The translations under genes were made by a program, and so were the position numbers. Shown here piece after piece: positions 37,863-52,600 of a stretch of 64,000 nucleotides of DNA. The DNA lies in assembly GCF_000002235.5 (NCBI RefSeq), contig NW_022145605.1, forward strand, positions 32,921,774 to 32,985,773, in the 5' to 3' direction. This stretch comes from Strongylocentrotus purpuratus. Lineage: Eukaryota > Echinodermata > Echinoidea > Camarodonta > Strongylocentrotidae. Position 1 is the stretch's first letter; each line of letters starts with the position of its first letter. Below the pieces are notes generated by a model that was not told the DNA's origin, ran no database searches, and saw only the letters and a list, made by a program, of their open reading frames with translations.

Positions 37863-40800
37863 TATTATTAGTATTATTATTGTCATCCTCGTAATCACCA
37901 GTAGCAATGAAGGTTGAATATTAACGAATTATTCTTCATATATTTTAAGAAGCTTTATGGACAATAATCTAATCAACAGGTTACGATATATCCGAGTTGT
38001 TTAACATAAACACCTTTCTCTACGTGTTTAAAATTATTTGTTTCGATGTCTACAATTTTCATATTACTTAAATGTATTTTCATCTCATAATTGCAGAGAG
38101 AACACGGAATTGTCCATGTGAAGAGGCGACGGCAATGGTAAGACAATTCAGCGAAGATCATTTTTTGATTTGATTTGATTTGTTTTTCTTCTGCATTCAT
38201 GTAAGGATACAGTTTTTCGATAAAAATAATAATATTAAGTACAATAAATATTTTTCTGACAATGAATCATAAACAGGCAAATTCATATATATAAAAATTG
38301 TTATTTTAAAAACGAAAGGATAAACTGTCATAAATATTAAATTTCCTCAAACATTATAAAACATTATAAAATTATTTGAGGAAAAAGGACTGTCATTGTA
38401 AGCAGATTGCTTGATAATACGACAGCCCCAGACAAAACTCATGTAATATATTAACACATTTATTAAGCAGAAACGGATAGGTAATTGAAAATACACATTT
38501 TGATGATGGTGATATTGACAATGCAGATGATGATGATGATGAAGATGATGATGATGATGATGATATTGATGGTGATAATGATGATGACAATGATTGAAAT
38601 GAAGGAAGAGATGAAATGATAAAGAATGAAGAGTTGACACAGGAATTATACCTTGAGTATTCTGAAAATAAAATCGTTTTAACTTTGGCCTTAAATGATT
38701 CTGGGTGAGAGTTCTATAGGTCAAAAATTAATTTTTGGTGATACTGGATCCCTTTTTAAACAAAAACACGACTGGATGATTTTTCTTACCTTTTTCAGGA
38801 CCTCGTGGAGCAGATACAAGACGAAGAAGCGGTCGCTTCAACTGATTTGATACAGATAACGGAAGTGTTGTCATCGGTTGTCAACTCGACTGATTTCACT
38901 CTGTTTACAGACACTAAACAAAAACACGAAGTTATTCAGGTATATCAACTTTTTTTGGTATACTATTAAATTCATGGGAATCTTTGTGAGTCCTGGCACT
39001 TTTTTTTAGTGCACGTAGATTTTTTAAATGTGTGTTCCTTTTTAAAACCATCCGTAGATACTTCAGCACTTTGACTCAAACCGGGTTACCATTTATACAC
39101 CATCGGTGGAATAAACTTACAACGGAAGAAGAAGAAGAAGAGGAGGAGGAGGAGGAGGAGGAGGAGGAGGAGGAAGAGGAGTGACGAAGCTATTTTGTTG
39201 TAGTAATTGTGGTGATTTAAGTGCAGTCTCTTTAAGTTATTACATTATCGTTATTAGAGCACGGAAAAACCCCACCCCATCTCTAAGAAGGCTAAGGCTC
39301 CTTTCATAATCCGGGATGTAACATCGAGAAAGTGGGCGATTGAAATAAGTCATCATCCAGTCACTACTAATCGGTTATGTATAGAACTTACTCCTACATC
39401 TGATCTCTGTTTCTTTCAGCAACAGATAACAAGATATCCACTTCGATCTTCATCAGCCTTCCTTGTTCATTCCAAAATCCCGAAAACAGTCTGACTAGTG
39501 ACTAAATATCCTTCCAATCCGTTGCCCCTGTCATATTGAACAAACTCCCTGCATTTGACTTGAATTCATCAAAGAACATATGAAAACACACCTCTACAAT
39601 TCTTAATTTGTCCTTAAACTAAGGGGGTAGCGCTTTTTATTCTCTGCAAACGTCGCTATACGAATCCAGTTATTATTATTGATTATTATTTTGAAAGAGT
39701 GGTCCCTCTCGGCCCTTTTGAATCGTGAATTAATAATATTTCAGGTTAAACAGTGTAAATAAAAAAAATGTATACAAACAGCTTTTAATTCTATTTTCCT
39801 TTTCTTCATTCCTGGGCAGAGCTCTTTGGATACGATTTCTACGGTCATCCAAATCAGTGTCAGGAAGGTAAGCAAACACAGGAACAGTAGGAGGGGTATG
39901 ATGGGGAAAATGGGAGGTGACTGGGGGAGAAGGGGGGGGGGGTGGAGGGCCACATATTAGTGCGACAACCCTTACCCATTTTGTCGACTAATCAATAATC
40001 CTTAATCGCAACACTCGTAACTGTGAAGACAATGGTAGCCTTGTCGGCAAAGAAAAATATTTCTTGTTTGTGGATTAATGTCTTGCCAAATAACGTTGGA
40101 ACTGGGCTGGGACTCGAACCCTCAAGTCTTGGATCGAGAGTCAAGTGAGTTAACCACTATACCACGCCACCTCCATATAGTGTTCCTTATTTTCATTATC
40201 ATCCTTCTGTCCGTAAGCTTATTAAATCACCTCTCGTTTCATCTGTTTCCCTAGGCCGAGGAGTCAATGGACAGCGCGGTTGATTTTCTGCAGGTGGGAC
40301 ACAACATTCTTGGTTCTCTTGAAGCCATGCAGAATGCACTACTTGGTGACGTCACAATATCCGATAAATTCACCTCCGACGAGATCGGTAGGGACAAAAA
40401 AAGGGCCGGTGCCATTGGACCAATAATGATTATGATAAGACTATACTTCTGCAATTCACATTTTCGGGAAGAAATTGAAGATTGATTTTATGGGTATCCT
40501 CTATGAATAATTATTAATAATGGTAATAATAACAATAATGATAATAATAATAATAATATTAATAATGGTAATAACAATAATGATAATAATAGTAATATTA
40601 AATATTAATAATAGTAATGATAATAATGCTTTGCACAGCAAAACCTAATTTCAATTCTTTGTTATGACAATAATAATGTCTTTGTGATTATGTAAATTTG
40701 ATTTGTAGTATTGTATCTTTGAATGTAACCATGTATATATAATCAATAAATCCTCTGATGAGGTAAAGAAAAAAAAGTAATGACAATAATAATAATAATA

Positions 40801-43800
40801 ATAACATTAGTAGTTGTTGTCGAAGTAATAAAAGTTATTGAAGTGATAGCAGTGGTAGAAGTAGTGATAATAATAATAACCACGATGATGATGATAATAA
40901 CAATATCAATGGTAATAATAAGAATAACAACACTAATAATAATATATGTCAAGTTTATCCAAGGTAGCCTCATCACTGGTAGTGTTCTCCCTGAGGACCC
41001 TGCAATCATATTCTTACCCCGGCTTTAGCCGACTTGCACTATTTACATGCACAAGTTGATAAAAGGTCACGGTAAATGTTATCCGGAGCACAAATGAATA
41101 GTAGAAGACAGACTTTATAATGGGTAGCCGGTAGGATGCGAACATTGTGAGCGTCTGTTATATGGCGCCTGACTAGAATGTTCCCAGGGAGTGGAGAGTA
41201 TGCATACATTGTCTTGAGTGCGGACAAGTCTGAATTTGATGACTGCACCCATTGTTGTTTGTTCATAATGCCACTGCAATAGTGAGCGATTTCCCTTTTT
41301 TGCACACCTGCGCCTTGAGCATTTTATTTTCATTTGAATTTGGCGCCTTACAAATTTCATACACATATCTGCAAAGCGCGAAGAGACATCGTCGATGCAA
41401 TAATAAGCGCTTTATAATTCTAGAATTCTGTGAATATTATTTACCTGACAGAAATCATAACGGCTCCAACGGAAACAGGAGCTGACTTCATTTATCGTAG
41501 CGATGAGACGGGGATTGGGGACGATGGAACAACTGTCCGAATCTCATCAAAAAACTTAAAACAAGGTAAAAAGATTAATCTATCAAAACTACATTTTCTC
41601 TACTCCAATAAAACACTTAAAGACAGATTTGACTTCTGGTCATGCGAGTGAAAGTAACTGTGTGGAAGCCATTGGAAATGGTTGATTGTGTAGCACATAC
41701 AAATTGGTTTATACTGTGCGGCTCGCAATCATCAGTTTGATATTATGGCATGATCTGGCATGAGTGTTTGGTCCGAACACATGAGCTATTTCTTGTCACA
41801 CTTTGAATTCAGAGCCGTTTCTGATATACAATCCTCCATAATGCCATGCAAGAGAGCGAGAAAGATTACACACTATTCCCCCCTATTCTAGAACACAATT
41901 TTCTCTTTTATATTTATTACCCGTTGGACACTGGGCATCATTTCGATTGCGTTGTTACCTTCGCCACGCGGGTCTAAAAAAGATACTTTGTGCGCATACG
42001 CCCGTAATCCTAAGAAATGCTTGCGTTATTTCTTCAGCATTTATTATCATTCAACGTCACTCTCTAATAACGTGACGATACCGCGTTAATTGCTGACACA
42101 GTCCTGCACCACGGAAATGACGTCTCATTTACAATGAGCTTAAAGGATTTGCTTTTAAACACTTTAAATGTTTAATTAATTAGTTTTACGATTAGTTGAT
42201 TAATCAATAAATGAATGAATTGATTTAGTGTTTGAAACACGTTAAAAATATGATAGTAGGCTATTATTACCAAGGATTATTAATAAAAAAATTTAAAAAA
42301 ATTAGTCGTATTTTCTTACAGCAAGCTCTCTGTGGCACTGAATGGAACAACCCTGACAATTTGTTTGAAGAAAAAAAAAATGAATAAATAAATAGATACA
42401 TCTGTTGATAGGACTGTCACCACGGAGAAAGGAAAGGTAGAATTATAGTTTATAATCATTCATGACTGATCCCTTGTTATATTGGTCGTGAACTTTCAAG
42501 CTTAGGCTATAATATTTCCTTCTCGTTGTTCATCCTTACAATCACATTCCTTTTCTTCTTTGGACCTTTTACACATTTTAGGATCTCGAGTCAGTATAGC
42601 GCTCTTAAAGGGATCTACTGCGTCGTTTCTACCCCAGACACTAACTCAGAAGAATAAGTAAGTAGTGAGCATCACAATAATCGAAATAGACAATTTCTAT
42701 GAGATTTTGTAAATATCAAGAAATTGAACGAAATAATGAGTCTCTAATGGATTCAGTGGAAGATGGGAAAATCCAAGATAATTTACCCATACACTCCAGA
42801 TTAAATTATAGATATTAAAATATCTGTAAATGGTATACATTTTGCTACGGTATTGTACAGGATCTATTTGCCCGCTACATTACCTGGTTCCAATATCCAT
42901 GTATTCTACTGGCTCTAGTGTGTTTTTATTTCCTATTTCCTTGGTCATGCATATGCATTACTCTGTTTAAATTATGCATATTTATGTCTGGTACGTGACG
43001 TATGGATCACTTTCATAATGAGGACTTTGTACTTTGGCGACTGCAAGAGACTTCTATACACAGTTTAGTTTGGCTATCTTACTTCAGTTGGTTGCATGGT
43101 GTCCAGGCGCGTACGTAGGGGGGGGGGGGTTGGGGTCAAACCCCCTTTATTTTGTTTAATGTGTGTGTTTTGGAGGAAACCCCCCCCCCCCTTTTTAATC
43201 GGTGACCTAAAAACGGTGACTTTACCCCCCCTAACGGAACGAGATGTTGATCGGTCACATTTTCAAATTTTGGGACAAAAACAAAAAAAAAAGAAGAAAA
43301 AAAATGTCCTCTTACCCCCTCCCCCCCCCCCCCCCGCTTATTCAGCGGCTGGCTGAGTCGTTGCGAAATATTCGGCCCGATTTGAAATTGTTAAAAAAAC
43401 ACCTTGGAAAAATCCTGCGTACGCGCCTGATGGCATCTATTCGTTTGTTTTGTGTTTGCCAAACAAAGCAATATGAACAACTTGAACCGGGTTCGTCCAA
43501 TCTCTCCTGGTCAATGATTGTGCCTGGCGACTACTGTTTGTGTGTAGGCGTCTCTGGACGTTAATATTTTTTTGTTGTTGATATGAGCATCGCCAGTCAG
43601 AGGCCAACATAAATATCTTGGAAATACTATTCCTGGATTATAGTTAACATTACTTTAAGTTTATTTTTTGTTAAGCGCTTAGAAACTTTGTATTAAGCGC
43701 TATATAAATGTAATTTATTATTATTATTATTATTATTCAATCACCATGTATCTGTTTTACTGGTTGTATTGTAATCCGAGACCCTAATAAAATAGTCACA

Positions 43801-46800
43801 CCACAATAACAAAGTACCTCAAATCAGCAAACTGCTATCAATTGTTATCTTTCTAGGACGTCGATAAAAAGCAATGTGACGTCACAGGTGCTCAATCTTC
43901 AAACTACTGGGTTCGATGTGACGTCACTGGAGGAGAATATCACTTTCACCATACCTCATTATCCGGATGTTCGTAACTTCGCATCATGTCTTTTTAATTA
44001 CTGTGTTAATATGAACAAGGAAAATCAGCCTTAGGTGCGGTGCCTTTGTTTCATCTAAAATATGTTCCTTACACAAGTAATATTTTACAAACCAAAAATC
44101 ATTTTGTCGAAAATAGTTGGAAATAGAACCTTCCTTTATTATTTACTATATTTACTTGTAATTCGCAGGTCTAATATTATTTTAATTCAATATGCTAATA
44201 TGCTTTGTTTGCTATTTAATGATGAAAAATAAATGTATTACCCATCATTTATGAATATCGAAAAAATGTGTTATTTATGTTGTATAGTATGTACGGTAAT
44301 TATCTTTCAAACAGGGCGTCAGGTCGATAGACTTCAGTCGTTCTATAATACCCGTTTTTTGACGATTAAACCGTCGTGTTATCTTTTTATTTGCAGACGA
44401 CCAAGCCCGAGAATGCATCGTTCGTATGTTCATTCTACGACCCTGCCTTGTAAGTAAAGAATATTCAGATAATTATAGCGTGTTGCTTAAAGATAAACTC
44501 CAGTTCTGGTAAAAAAAAGAAAATTAATTCTCACAGAATCAAACGAAACTTACACTGAATGTTCAAGATTACAAATAAATGACATGTGCCAAACAATTTT
44601 GGAAGAAAATGTATACTGGCTGAGTAATGAGCATGGAAAGACAAGGAAATCCAGGTAGTACTAGTCCCGACACCATGTGTGTTGTCCCATATATAGCTTT
44701 CTGTGTAAAGTGCTTGTTACTTTACCAAGACTCGGTCAAATTTATTATGACTTTGGTGACTCCAGAACCTTGCAGTGCACACCAATACTTACATGCTACA
44801 TGATCAACTGTTTCTGATCCTTTCCACACCTTTTCTTTCACAATGCAATCGCATTACCAGTACTAAAGTTTATCTTTAAGACTTTCATGCGTCTGTTTGA
44901 AACCAGAATGGCGTTAACACATACATGTATACTTTAACACAATGTCAACGCTTTGAACAGACAATTATTTAAATCAAGTGGCAAAAAGTGGCGGGAATGT
45001 CCATACTGTAGATGAAGATTTTGTAAAACAGAATGTTGATGCAAAGACGATGAAGTATTACCTTACTGCAGTCAAACATATTTTGGGAAGCAGAATGTGG
45101 GTTTATACAATACAATATTTACACTTGTAACGCGCTTTTACAAAGTAACCTTTGTTCCAAAGTGCTTTACCTCTGATTCAATAGAAAATATGAAACATAT
45201 TATGTAACTCTTGATTCTGAAAAATAATAAAATGTTGCTGATAAAGACATTGTGGGTAATGAAAAGAAGAACGAGAAGAAGGAGGACAATAAGAATGAGA
45301 AGAAGATGAAGAAGAAGAAGAAGAAGAAGAAGAAGAAGAAGAAGAAAAAGAAGAAGGAAAAGAAGAAGAGGAAAAAACGACGATGACAACGGAGAAGAAG
45401 AAGGAGAAGAAGGAGAAGAAGAAGAGGAAGGAGAAGGAGATGAAGAAAAGAAATGGAAGAGCATGACCTAGAAGAAGACCATACCATACCATAACCCCTT
45501 TTGTTTCATTTGATCGGGCAGGAAGAGCTTTTCGAACGAGGGATGCATCCGGGTACCAAGCCAGAGCAGTGACCAATCAACAACGTGTTCGTGTAATCAC
45601 ATGACCAGCTTTGCTATTCTCATGGCAGTCACAGATGTATCGGTATGTATAATATGTTATGCAGTCGGTAACTTTGCCAAAAAGTGAATTTCAAAGGTTA
45701 CCAATTATCCAGAGGTCCTTTTATTACACAAATCGACCTAACCATCCCTGAGTGCAAAAATACCGATGGCCTAGTCAACAGAAGCTTTCAAAATGTACCA
45801 TTCTAGTCCGCCTCTCACTCTCGGTGAATATTTTGAAGAAAAACAAAATCTAGAAATATTTTAAGTTAACACCGTCGTAAAAATTTCCAAAAATCAAATT
45901 TTTATCAATTTCGATAGCCTTGTCCATCAACTTTTGGAACATGCGAACATTACAATAACGATTACGTAATCCGAAAAAGGGTTTTTAAATTACTCTTGAG
46001 TTGATTTTCCAACTTCTTTGCAATCGTGTTAAAGCTGGAACATACATAATCATATTTTGATTTTTCGAATTTTGATTAAGAATATCAAAAATACAATTCA
46101 TGATGAATGTTACATTGATAGTAGCGCTTAAAAAGTGTCATGATCATTGAAATATAATTTTCGTTCTTTATTATTTTGATATTCCAATTTTCAGATTTCC
46201 CGTCGCAATGCGTTTGCTTTGGATGTGATCTCCTATATCGGTTGTGGTCTATCAATTATTGCACTCATCTTTTCACTCATTGTCCTCGGCGTTACTAGGT
46301 AAGACGCGTTGGTCTTCATACATGTCATTTTGTAATTTTTGTCCAGAACATGTTTTTGATAAATAATTGGAGTAACTTGACAAAGGCTTAGAGCCAAAAT
46401 TCGTCACGTTTTATTGCTTTCTTGTCAAATTTCCATCAACCGACGAAGGAGTATCCTTTTTCTCCTTTGGATATACAAATATTTGTATATATATGTAACG
46501 CAAAATTGAATTGAAATAGAAATCGAGAAAATTAAATTTTTGAAAACTGTGGAAAATCAACCACTAAATCATAACATTTTGTCCCGATCTGATATTTTAC
46601 TTTGGTTTTAATTTCAGATTGAAGACAATTCGTGTTCGGATCCTGACCAATCAGTGTGTCGCCATGTTACTCGCTCAAAGTTTGTTCATCTCTTTGGTCG
46701 AGAATGCTTCAAGCAACAAGGTATGTTTCTCCACAAAACACTGAAGATTTTCCCAATCCAACATCAACGAATGAAGAACATAATGAGAGAAAAATGTATT

Positions 46801-49631
46801 TCTTCATTTTACATATGAAGTGGAGTAGTAAGGAAAAAAGAGACCAACATAACAGTTCTCTGGCCGTGATACAATTTTTTCTCGTTAATGCATTCTCTTT
46901 CAACTTCTTATATATTTCAATATTAGCATTTTGAATTTTGTCGATATCCACATGAACAGAAGAACATCTTCCATTAACTATTTTATTCTTGTATTCGCTT
47001 TGTATGGCATTTAGATTTCTCGTAGGCTGTATAAACCGTAGTAGACCATATTTTGTCAATTTGCACCTACTTCGATTCGAGTATTAATTATTTACACATC
47101 TTGTTGAACAGGTGGCTTGCAAAGTGGTGGCCGCCCTCCTCCATTTTTTCTTCCTCGCTGTTATCTCCTGGATGTTTGTTCAAGGAGTGTACATATATAG
47201 CAAGACCAGCTTGTTACACAAAGGAATCATCCCTCTCAAATACTTCATCATCGTTGGATGGGGTGAGTTCACACTCGTTCTCGGGAATGTCTACGTTTGT
47301 TTTGCGTGTGTGGGTTACTGGGATGGTGCGTGTGTGTGTGTGCGCGCGTTCAAGGAGCCATTTGTGTAGGCCTATACAAAAGCCTGTCTAGGGCAATGAT
47401 GTTTCATAGCCTTCAAGTACCCTATCCCTTTTCAGTGGACGACGTGGGCCCATGTGGCTGTGTGGGTTTGTATGTATGCGCGTGTGCGTGGGCGAGTGCG
47501 TGTGTTTTCCTACAATTACACTAAGACATCCATGTTACACAGATTCATCGTCTCGAGTACTTCTTCATCAAAGGATGCGGAGGGGAAAGGGGGGGGGGGG
47601 GGGGCTCACATTCGCACTCAGGAATTTCAAGATTTTTGCGGGTGAGTGGGTTACTGAGTGGGTGTGTGTGCGGAGAATGGTATGTGCGTGCGTTCAAGGA
47701 GCCATTTGTGTAGGCCTACACAAGCCTGTCTAGGGCAATGATGTTTCATAGCCATGTGGCTGTGTGGGTTTGTATGTGTGCGCGTGTGAGAGCGTGTGTG
47801 GGATGGGGTTTCAATTTTCCTACAAGTACACTGAAACATTCATGTTCCACAGATCCATTGTCTCAATTACTTATTCACCAACGGATGTGGGAGGGGGGGG
47901 GGGGGAGAGGCTCACATTCGCACTCGGGAATTTCAAGTTTTTTGCGCGCGAATTCAGGATATGATTTGGTATTTTCAAGCCAAGTTTCATCGCTTTTACT
48001 TTTCTTTTATATCTTCCCTTGTTGTATGACCGAAGCTCCTGTGACAATACCTGTAACCTTCAGCCAGTCCTTAACTTAAATATATACTACGGAATAAACA
48101 AAAGAGCAATAGAAGCAAATATTGGATCACCACCGTTCACTCGTTTATAAAATTTCTCTCTTTAAATCATTTTCCTATTTCCTTTTTCGACCTTTATCAT
48201 TTTTTCTGGGGTCCTTGAGAGATGTTACTTTAGGCATATTAAAAAAATTCTTTCTTTCATTTTCACTTCTAGGTGTACCATGTGTTATTGTTGGTGCCAC
48301 TGCTGCAATAAATATTAACTTTTACGGCATGGAAGGCATGTAAGTTGACCACTTTAAAGTAGTTAATAGTAGTGAGATCTCATGCGAAATTTTACATCAT
48401 TCGGGTTTCCACCTATATCTGGGACCCGTTTCACAAAGCCTCTTTTCAATGACAATTGACAAAGATTTAGTGACCAATCTGCTGATAACCAATCAGAAGC
48501 AAGGATTTCAGTAGCTTATAACAAAAACTGTCTTTTGTCACTGATGACAATCACGGTGAGTGGACTTCACATTCATGACCTAGAGGTCTAATGTAATGCA
48601 CATATGTCTTCCAATCGCCCCACAATGATATCCCATCATCCCAAACTTCCCTGACCCTCGAGATTTGAAGGCAAGCAGGGGTAGTTTTCTGGCGGGGTCA
48701 CAGTTTGACCGCGGCCAGGAAGACCCGTGCAAACACATTTAATTTAATTGGAAATTCAACAGATTCTGCTCATGGAAATGGGTGACTGTAAAAAATGAAG
48801 GAAACAACAGTTTTGTTGTCGTTGAAGTTTAAGCATGACTTTTAAACTCCATAGTTTATAATTCATGTGCAGGGCCTTGGTTGAAAATTAGTTAAACCAA
48901 AACGACGGATGAGTTCAAACCTCATTATTTTCTACTTAAGAAAATGTAAAAATGAGAGATACAGAAATGTTTATTCTAATAAATCTATATATCGTACAAA
49001 CAAAGACGTCTTTTCTTTTGTAACGTGGTTCGCAACGGGGCTCCATTTTTTGGTATTGTACTCTACATATACATGTTTATCTTTCATGAATACCATGATG
49101 TAGGAAAGAAAGAGAGAGTGAAATAAGACCCTTATATCATCAGCTTCATGTAGGAAGTATTTTGGAAGTTCAACAATTATATATTCTGGATATTCTGAAA
49201 ATAAAATGTTTAAATGAGTTGATCTTTAATCTGCTTCATAACTTGTAGCTGTTGGTTGAACAAAAAGAATGGAGGAATTTGGATATTTGTGGTTCCAGCT
49301 CTCATCATTGCATTGGTAAATAAAACCATAATTTCATACTATAAAGTCGATTTAGATTTATTTGATTTATTGCAATATTATAGAATTGTTACACTTAATT
49401 CTAAAATCTAGTAAGCACGCTTAAAGAAGTAATGTAACTCGAATATTGAAAAGGTAGATCGATGCATGAGGTGGGGGTGGGGTAGGGAAGGGTAAAATAA
49501 TGGTCCAAATCCCTTTAAGAATAATAAAATAGCTATTTTGTATAGCAAATATATATATTTTTTTCTTGGAAGAATTTCCACACCCCTTGCATTTGGGCGA
49601 AAACGTCCAAATCATAACCCTCGTTTAGGGA

Positions 49632-49668
<37 letters not shown>

Positions 49669-52600
49669 ATTGTTTAAATAAAATTGTATGTAGGTCATAC
49701 TTTTTAGGTCAATGATGATTATATCTCATGACCATTAACGTTCGATTATCTCAAACTATCACGCCATTTTGCGTTTTCGCGAAATTCAAGTTCGTGACAC
49801 GGTTTACTGATGTTTTTCTTCTACGCAGTGCTTATTATAAAGTCAAGACTCAATGCAGAAAGACACGTTTAGAATCTTTGCATGGTAAATGTTCGATCCT
49901 AGCGTTTGCTTTATTATTGAGATATAAAACAGATGTTACCATTAATGATATTGCATTTAACAAAAAAGAATGGAGAATGAAAAGGGAAATCAAATACTGC
50001 TATAATTAATGAGGAAACTTAAAGGTTTATTCATTCATTCTTAATTCCTCGTTTAATTAAATGAAAATTACCGTTACTTGCAACTACAAGAAATCCCCGT
50101 AATAAATTAAATCATTGAAATAGGTAACCATACGGTTGCACTTGAAATATGATTATTTGTATGTTTTTTTCCAATTCTACAGATGAATTGTGTTGTAATG
50201 ATATTAACTGTGAAGGTTCTAAGATCAGTGAAGGTGTTCCAGAATAAGACAGATAAAGAAAAGATCAAGTAAGTAAACATGTCTTTTCCTCAATAGTTAT
50301 TTTCGAACAGTACTTGCAAACCCATTACAATTTAATGTCTGCTTTTACTGACATCAGTTATCTTTTGGTCCAAATGCTCTGAATTCTAAATCATGCATGA
50401 TTGCTGGAAAATATGAGTCCATTTCTGGCACTATAATATACACTATTCTTTATCCGCTGTTTTCTAAGTATTTTCCGTTTAGCCGTTTCTTTTTAGTTGT
50501 GTCAGACTGATAAATCAAATTTATATTTTTAGGTCAACCTTAAAGGCGATGATTGTGATTCTACCCATCCTAGGTGTGACCTGGTTGACAGGTGTATTAG
50601 TTAATATATCAGTCATCTTTAGTTATGTCTTTGCCATCTCCAACGCATTCCAAGGCGTGCTCATCTTCATCATGCAGATCTTCATCAACGCCGAGGTAAG
50701 ATCATTGAATTTCTTCGATTTCTTTATTTTTTTTGATATATATTTTTTTAATTTGTCCCTCTCATTAAAAAAATGCAAATAAAGAAAGAAAGGAAAACAT
50801 TCTTCATGTCAATTTTAAGGCATTATCATACAAAGAAATTCAGCAAAGTAAATGAGGATGGAACACCGTTTTGATGTCGGAAAAAGGTTTATTACATATG
50901 GTCAAAATTGCACTTCCTATTTGTTAATAGATCTAGAGAGAAAAGTTAATATTTCAAAGCCCAATAAACAGAACACTAAAAAGTAACCTCTTTTGGGAGT
51001 GTATTTTAAGTGATTTTAAAGTATAGTGCCTTTTGAACTAGATTTAAACGTTATCGACACGTGCCTTCATTTAAACAAAAAAGGTATTCCTGTTCACGTT
51101 TTCATCTAACCTAAAAACCACCAGTTTATCACGCGACTGGAGTAACGTGATACCACTTACCTCTGTTTATAAAATTGTTTATGACCAAATAACCACTTGA
51201 CCAAGCAACGAGTTTTTTGTCTGTTAACCGATGGTGGCGATAAATACGTAATTATTTGGTCTTGTAAGCACCTTTATCGATTGGTTTCACAGGTTATCCA
51301 AGGTTGATGGTAATAATCACGTTACTTACACCGGCTAATCGTCTTATTGTTCTGTCCGTGAATCTCTGGTTATATTAAATTAGTAATTCGGAGGTGTCTT
51401 ACACACCTCTTTAAATGGTTTCAAAGTTACCATAAATTTCTTGGTTATGATCACGTGGCTCAAGCTGATTACTAATCTAAGCTGTGAATCCGTGATATGT
51501 AGGTGTGAAAAATTAGTAATTATTGGGTGTCTTAAAACACCTATTTAAATGGTAGTCAAAGTTGCCAGCAGTTCCGCGGTGATAATCTCGTGACTCAATT
51601 GGAATATTAATCTAAGCTGGGCATACGTGACTTTTAGGTGTGAAAAATTAGTAATGATTAGGTGTCTTAAAGCACCTATTTAAATGGTGTTCAAAGTTGC
51701 CATAAGTTCCGCGGTGATGATCCCGTGAGTCAAACGGATTATTAATCTAAGCTGGGCATACGTGACTTTTAGGTGTGAAAAATTAGTAATTATTAGGTGT
51801 CTTAAAACACCTATTTAAATGGTAGTCAAAGTTGCCAGCAGTTCCGCGGTGATGATCTCGTGACTCAAACGGATTATTTATATAAGCTGGGTATTCCGTG
51901 TTTTCCAGGTGTGAAAATGAGTTATTCTTGGGTGTCTTGATGGTTTCACAGTTACTATTTCTATGTTCACCAGTTGATAACTGACTGTTGGCATATTTTC
52001 ATTGCACCAGTTGATAACTGGAGTGTGCATATTTCCAGTTGCACCGGTTGATGACTGAGAGTTGGCATATTTCGAGTTGAACCAGCTGACACCAGTTAAT
52101 TTGCATATTAAAAATGGGGTGCGTGCAGATCTATGTTTTTTAAACAATTTATCTGAATTTACAGCATATTTCTTAATTACTGATGATTTAGTTATATGCA
52201 ATTCATTTCGAAAATACTACAAATATAAATTACCAGTTATTAGGACATTTCACTACTTCGTATAAATTACATTTAGTTAAACATGAATAAGGGAAATATT
52301 AACTATGAACTAAAATAATTTTAATAAAGTACAAGTATACGTATTTTTTCGATTAATTAAATTATGTAAGTTTACTTATTACCAATGTCTTTACATTGGA
52401 AATACAGACGTACCAGTATTGAAGTATTGTTGCTGTTTAACTAGTTGGAAGTTAACCAAATGGTTCCAATGGCTCAGCTAGACCAGTTGAAGTATAACTG
52501 GCCTGGATCAACTGGATCATTTAGCCCATTTCAATTTCCAGGATTACCAGTTGGCATTAAATGGTTCATCAACTGGACCAGTTGCAAGTAGCTTTCTCTT

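Larger units (their letters stand above)
37245..38096. other. intron with microsatellites and a Penelope-like fragment
   Basis: GAT-rich to 37440, the Penelope-like fragment at 37480-37815, and (ATC)n at 37831-37866. No other exon is seen. Confidence 0.5.

Noticed and set aside
45138-45576. Overlapping Ser-, Phe- and Leu-rich minus-strand frames
   Set aside because: They come from the GAA microsatellite and lie antisense to the GPS exon.
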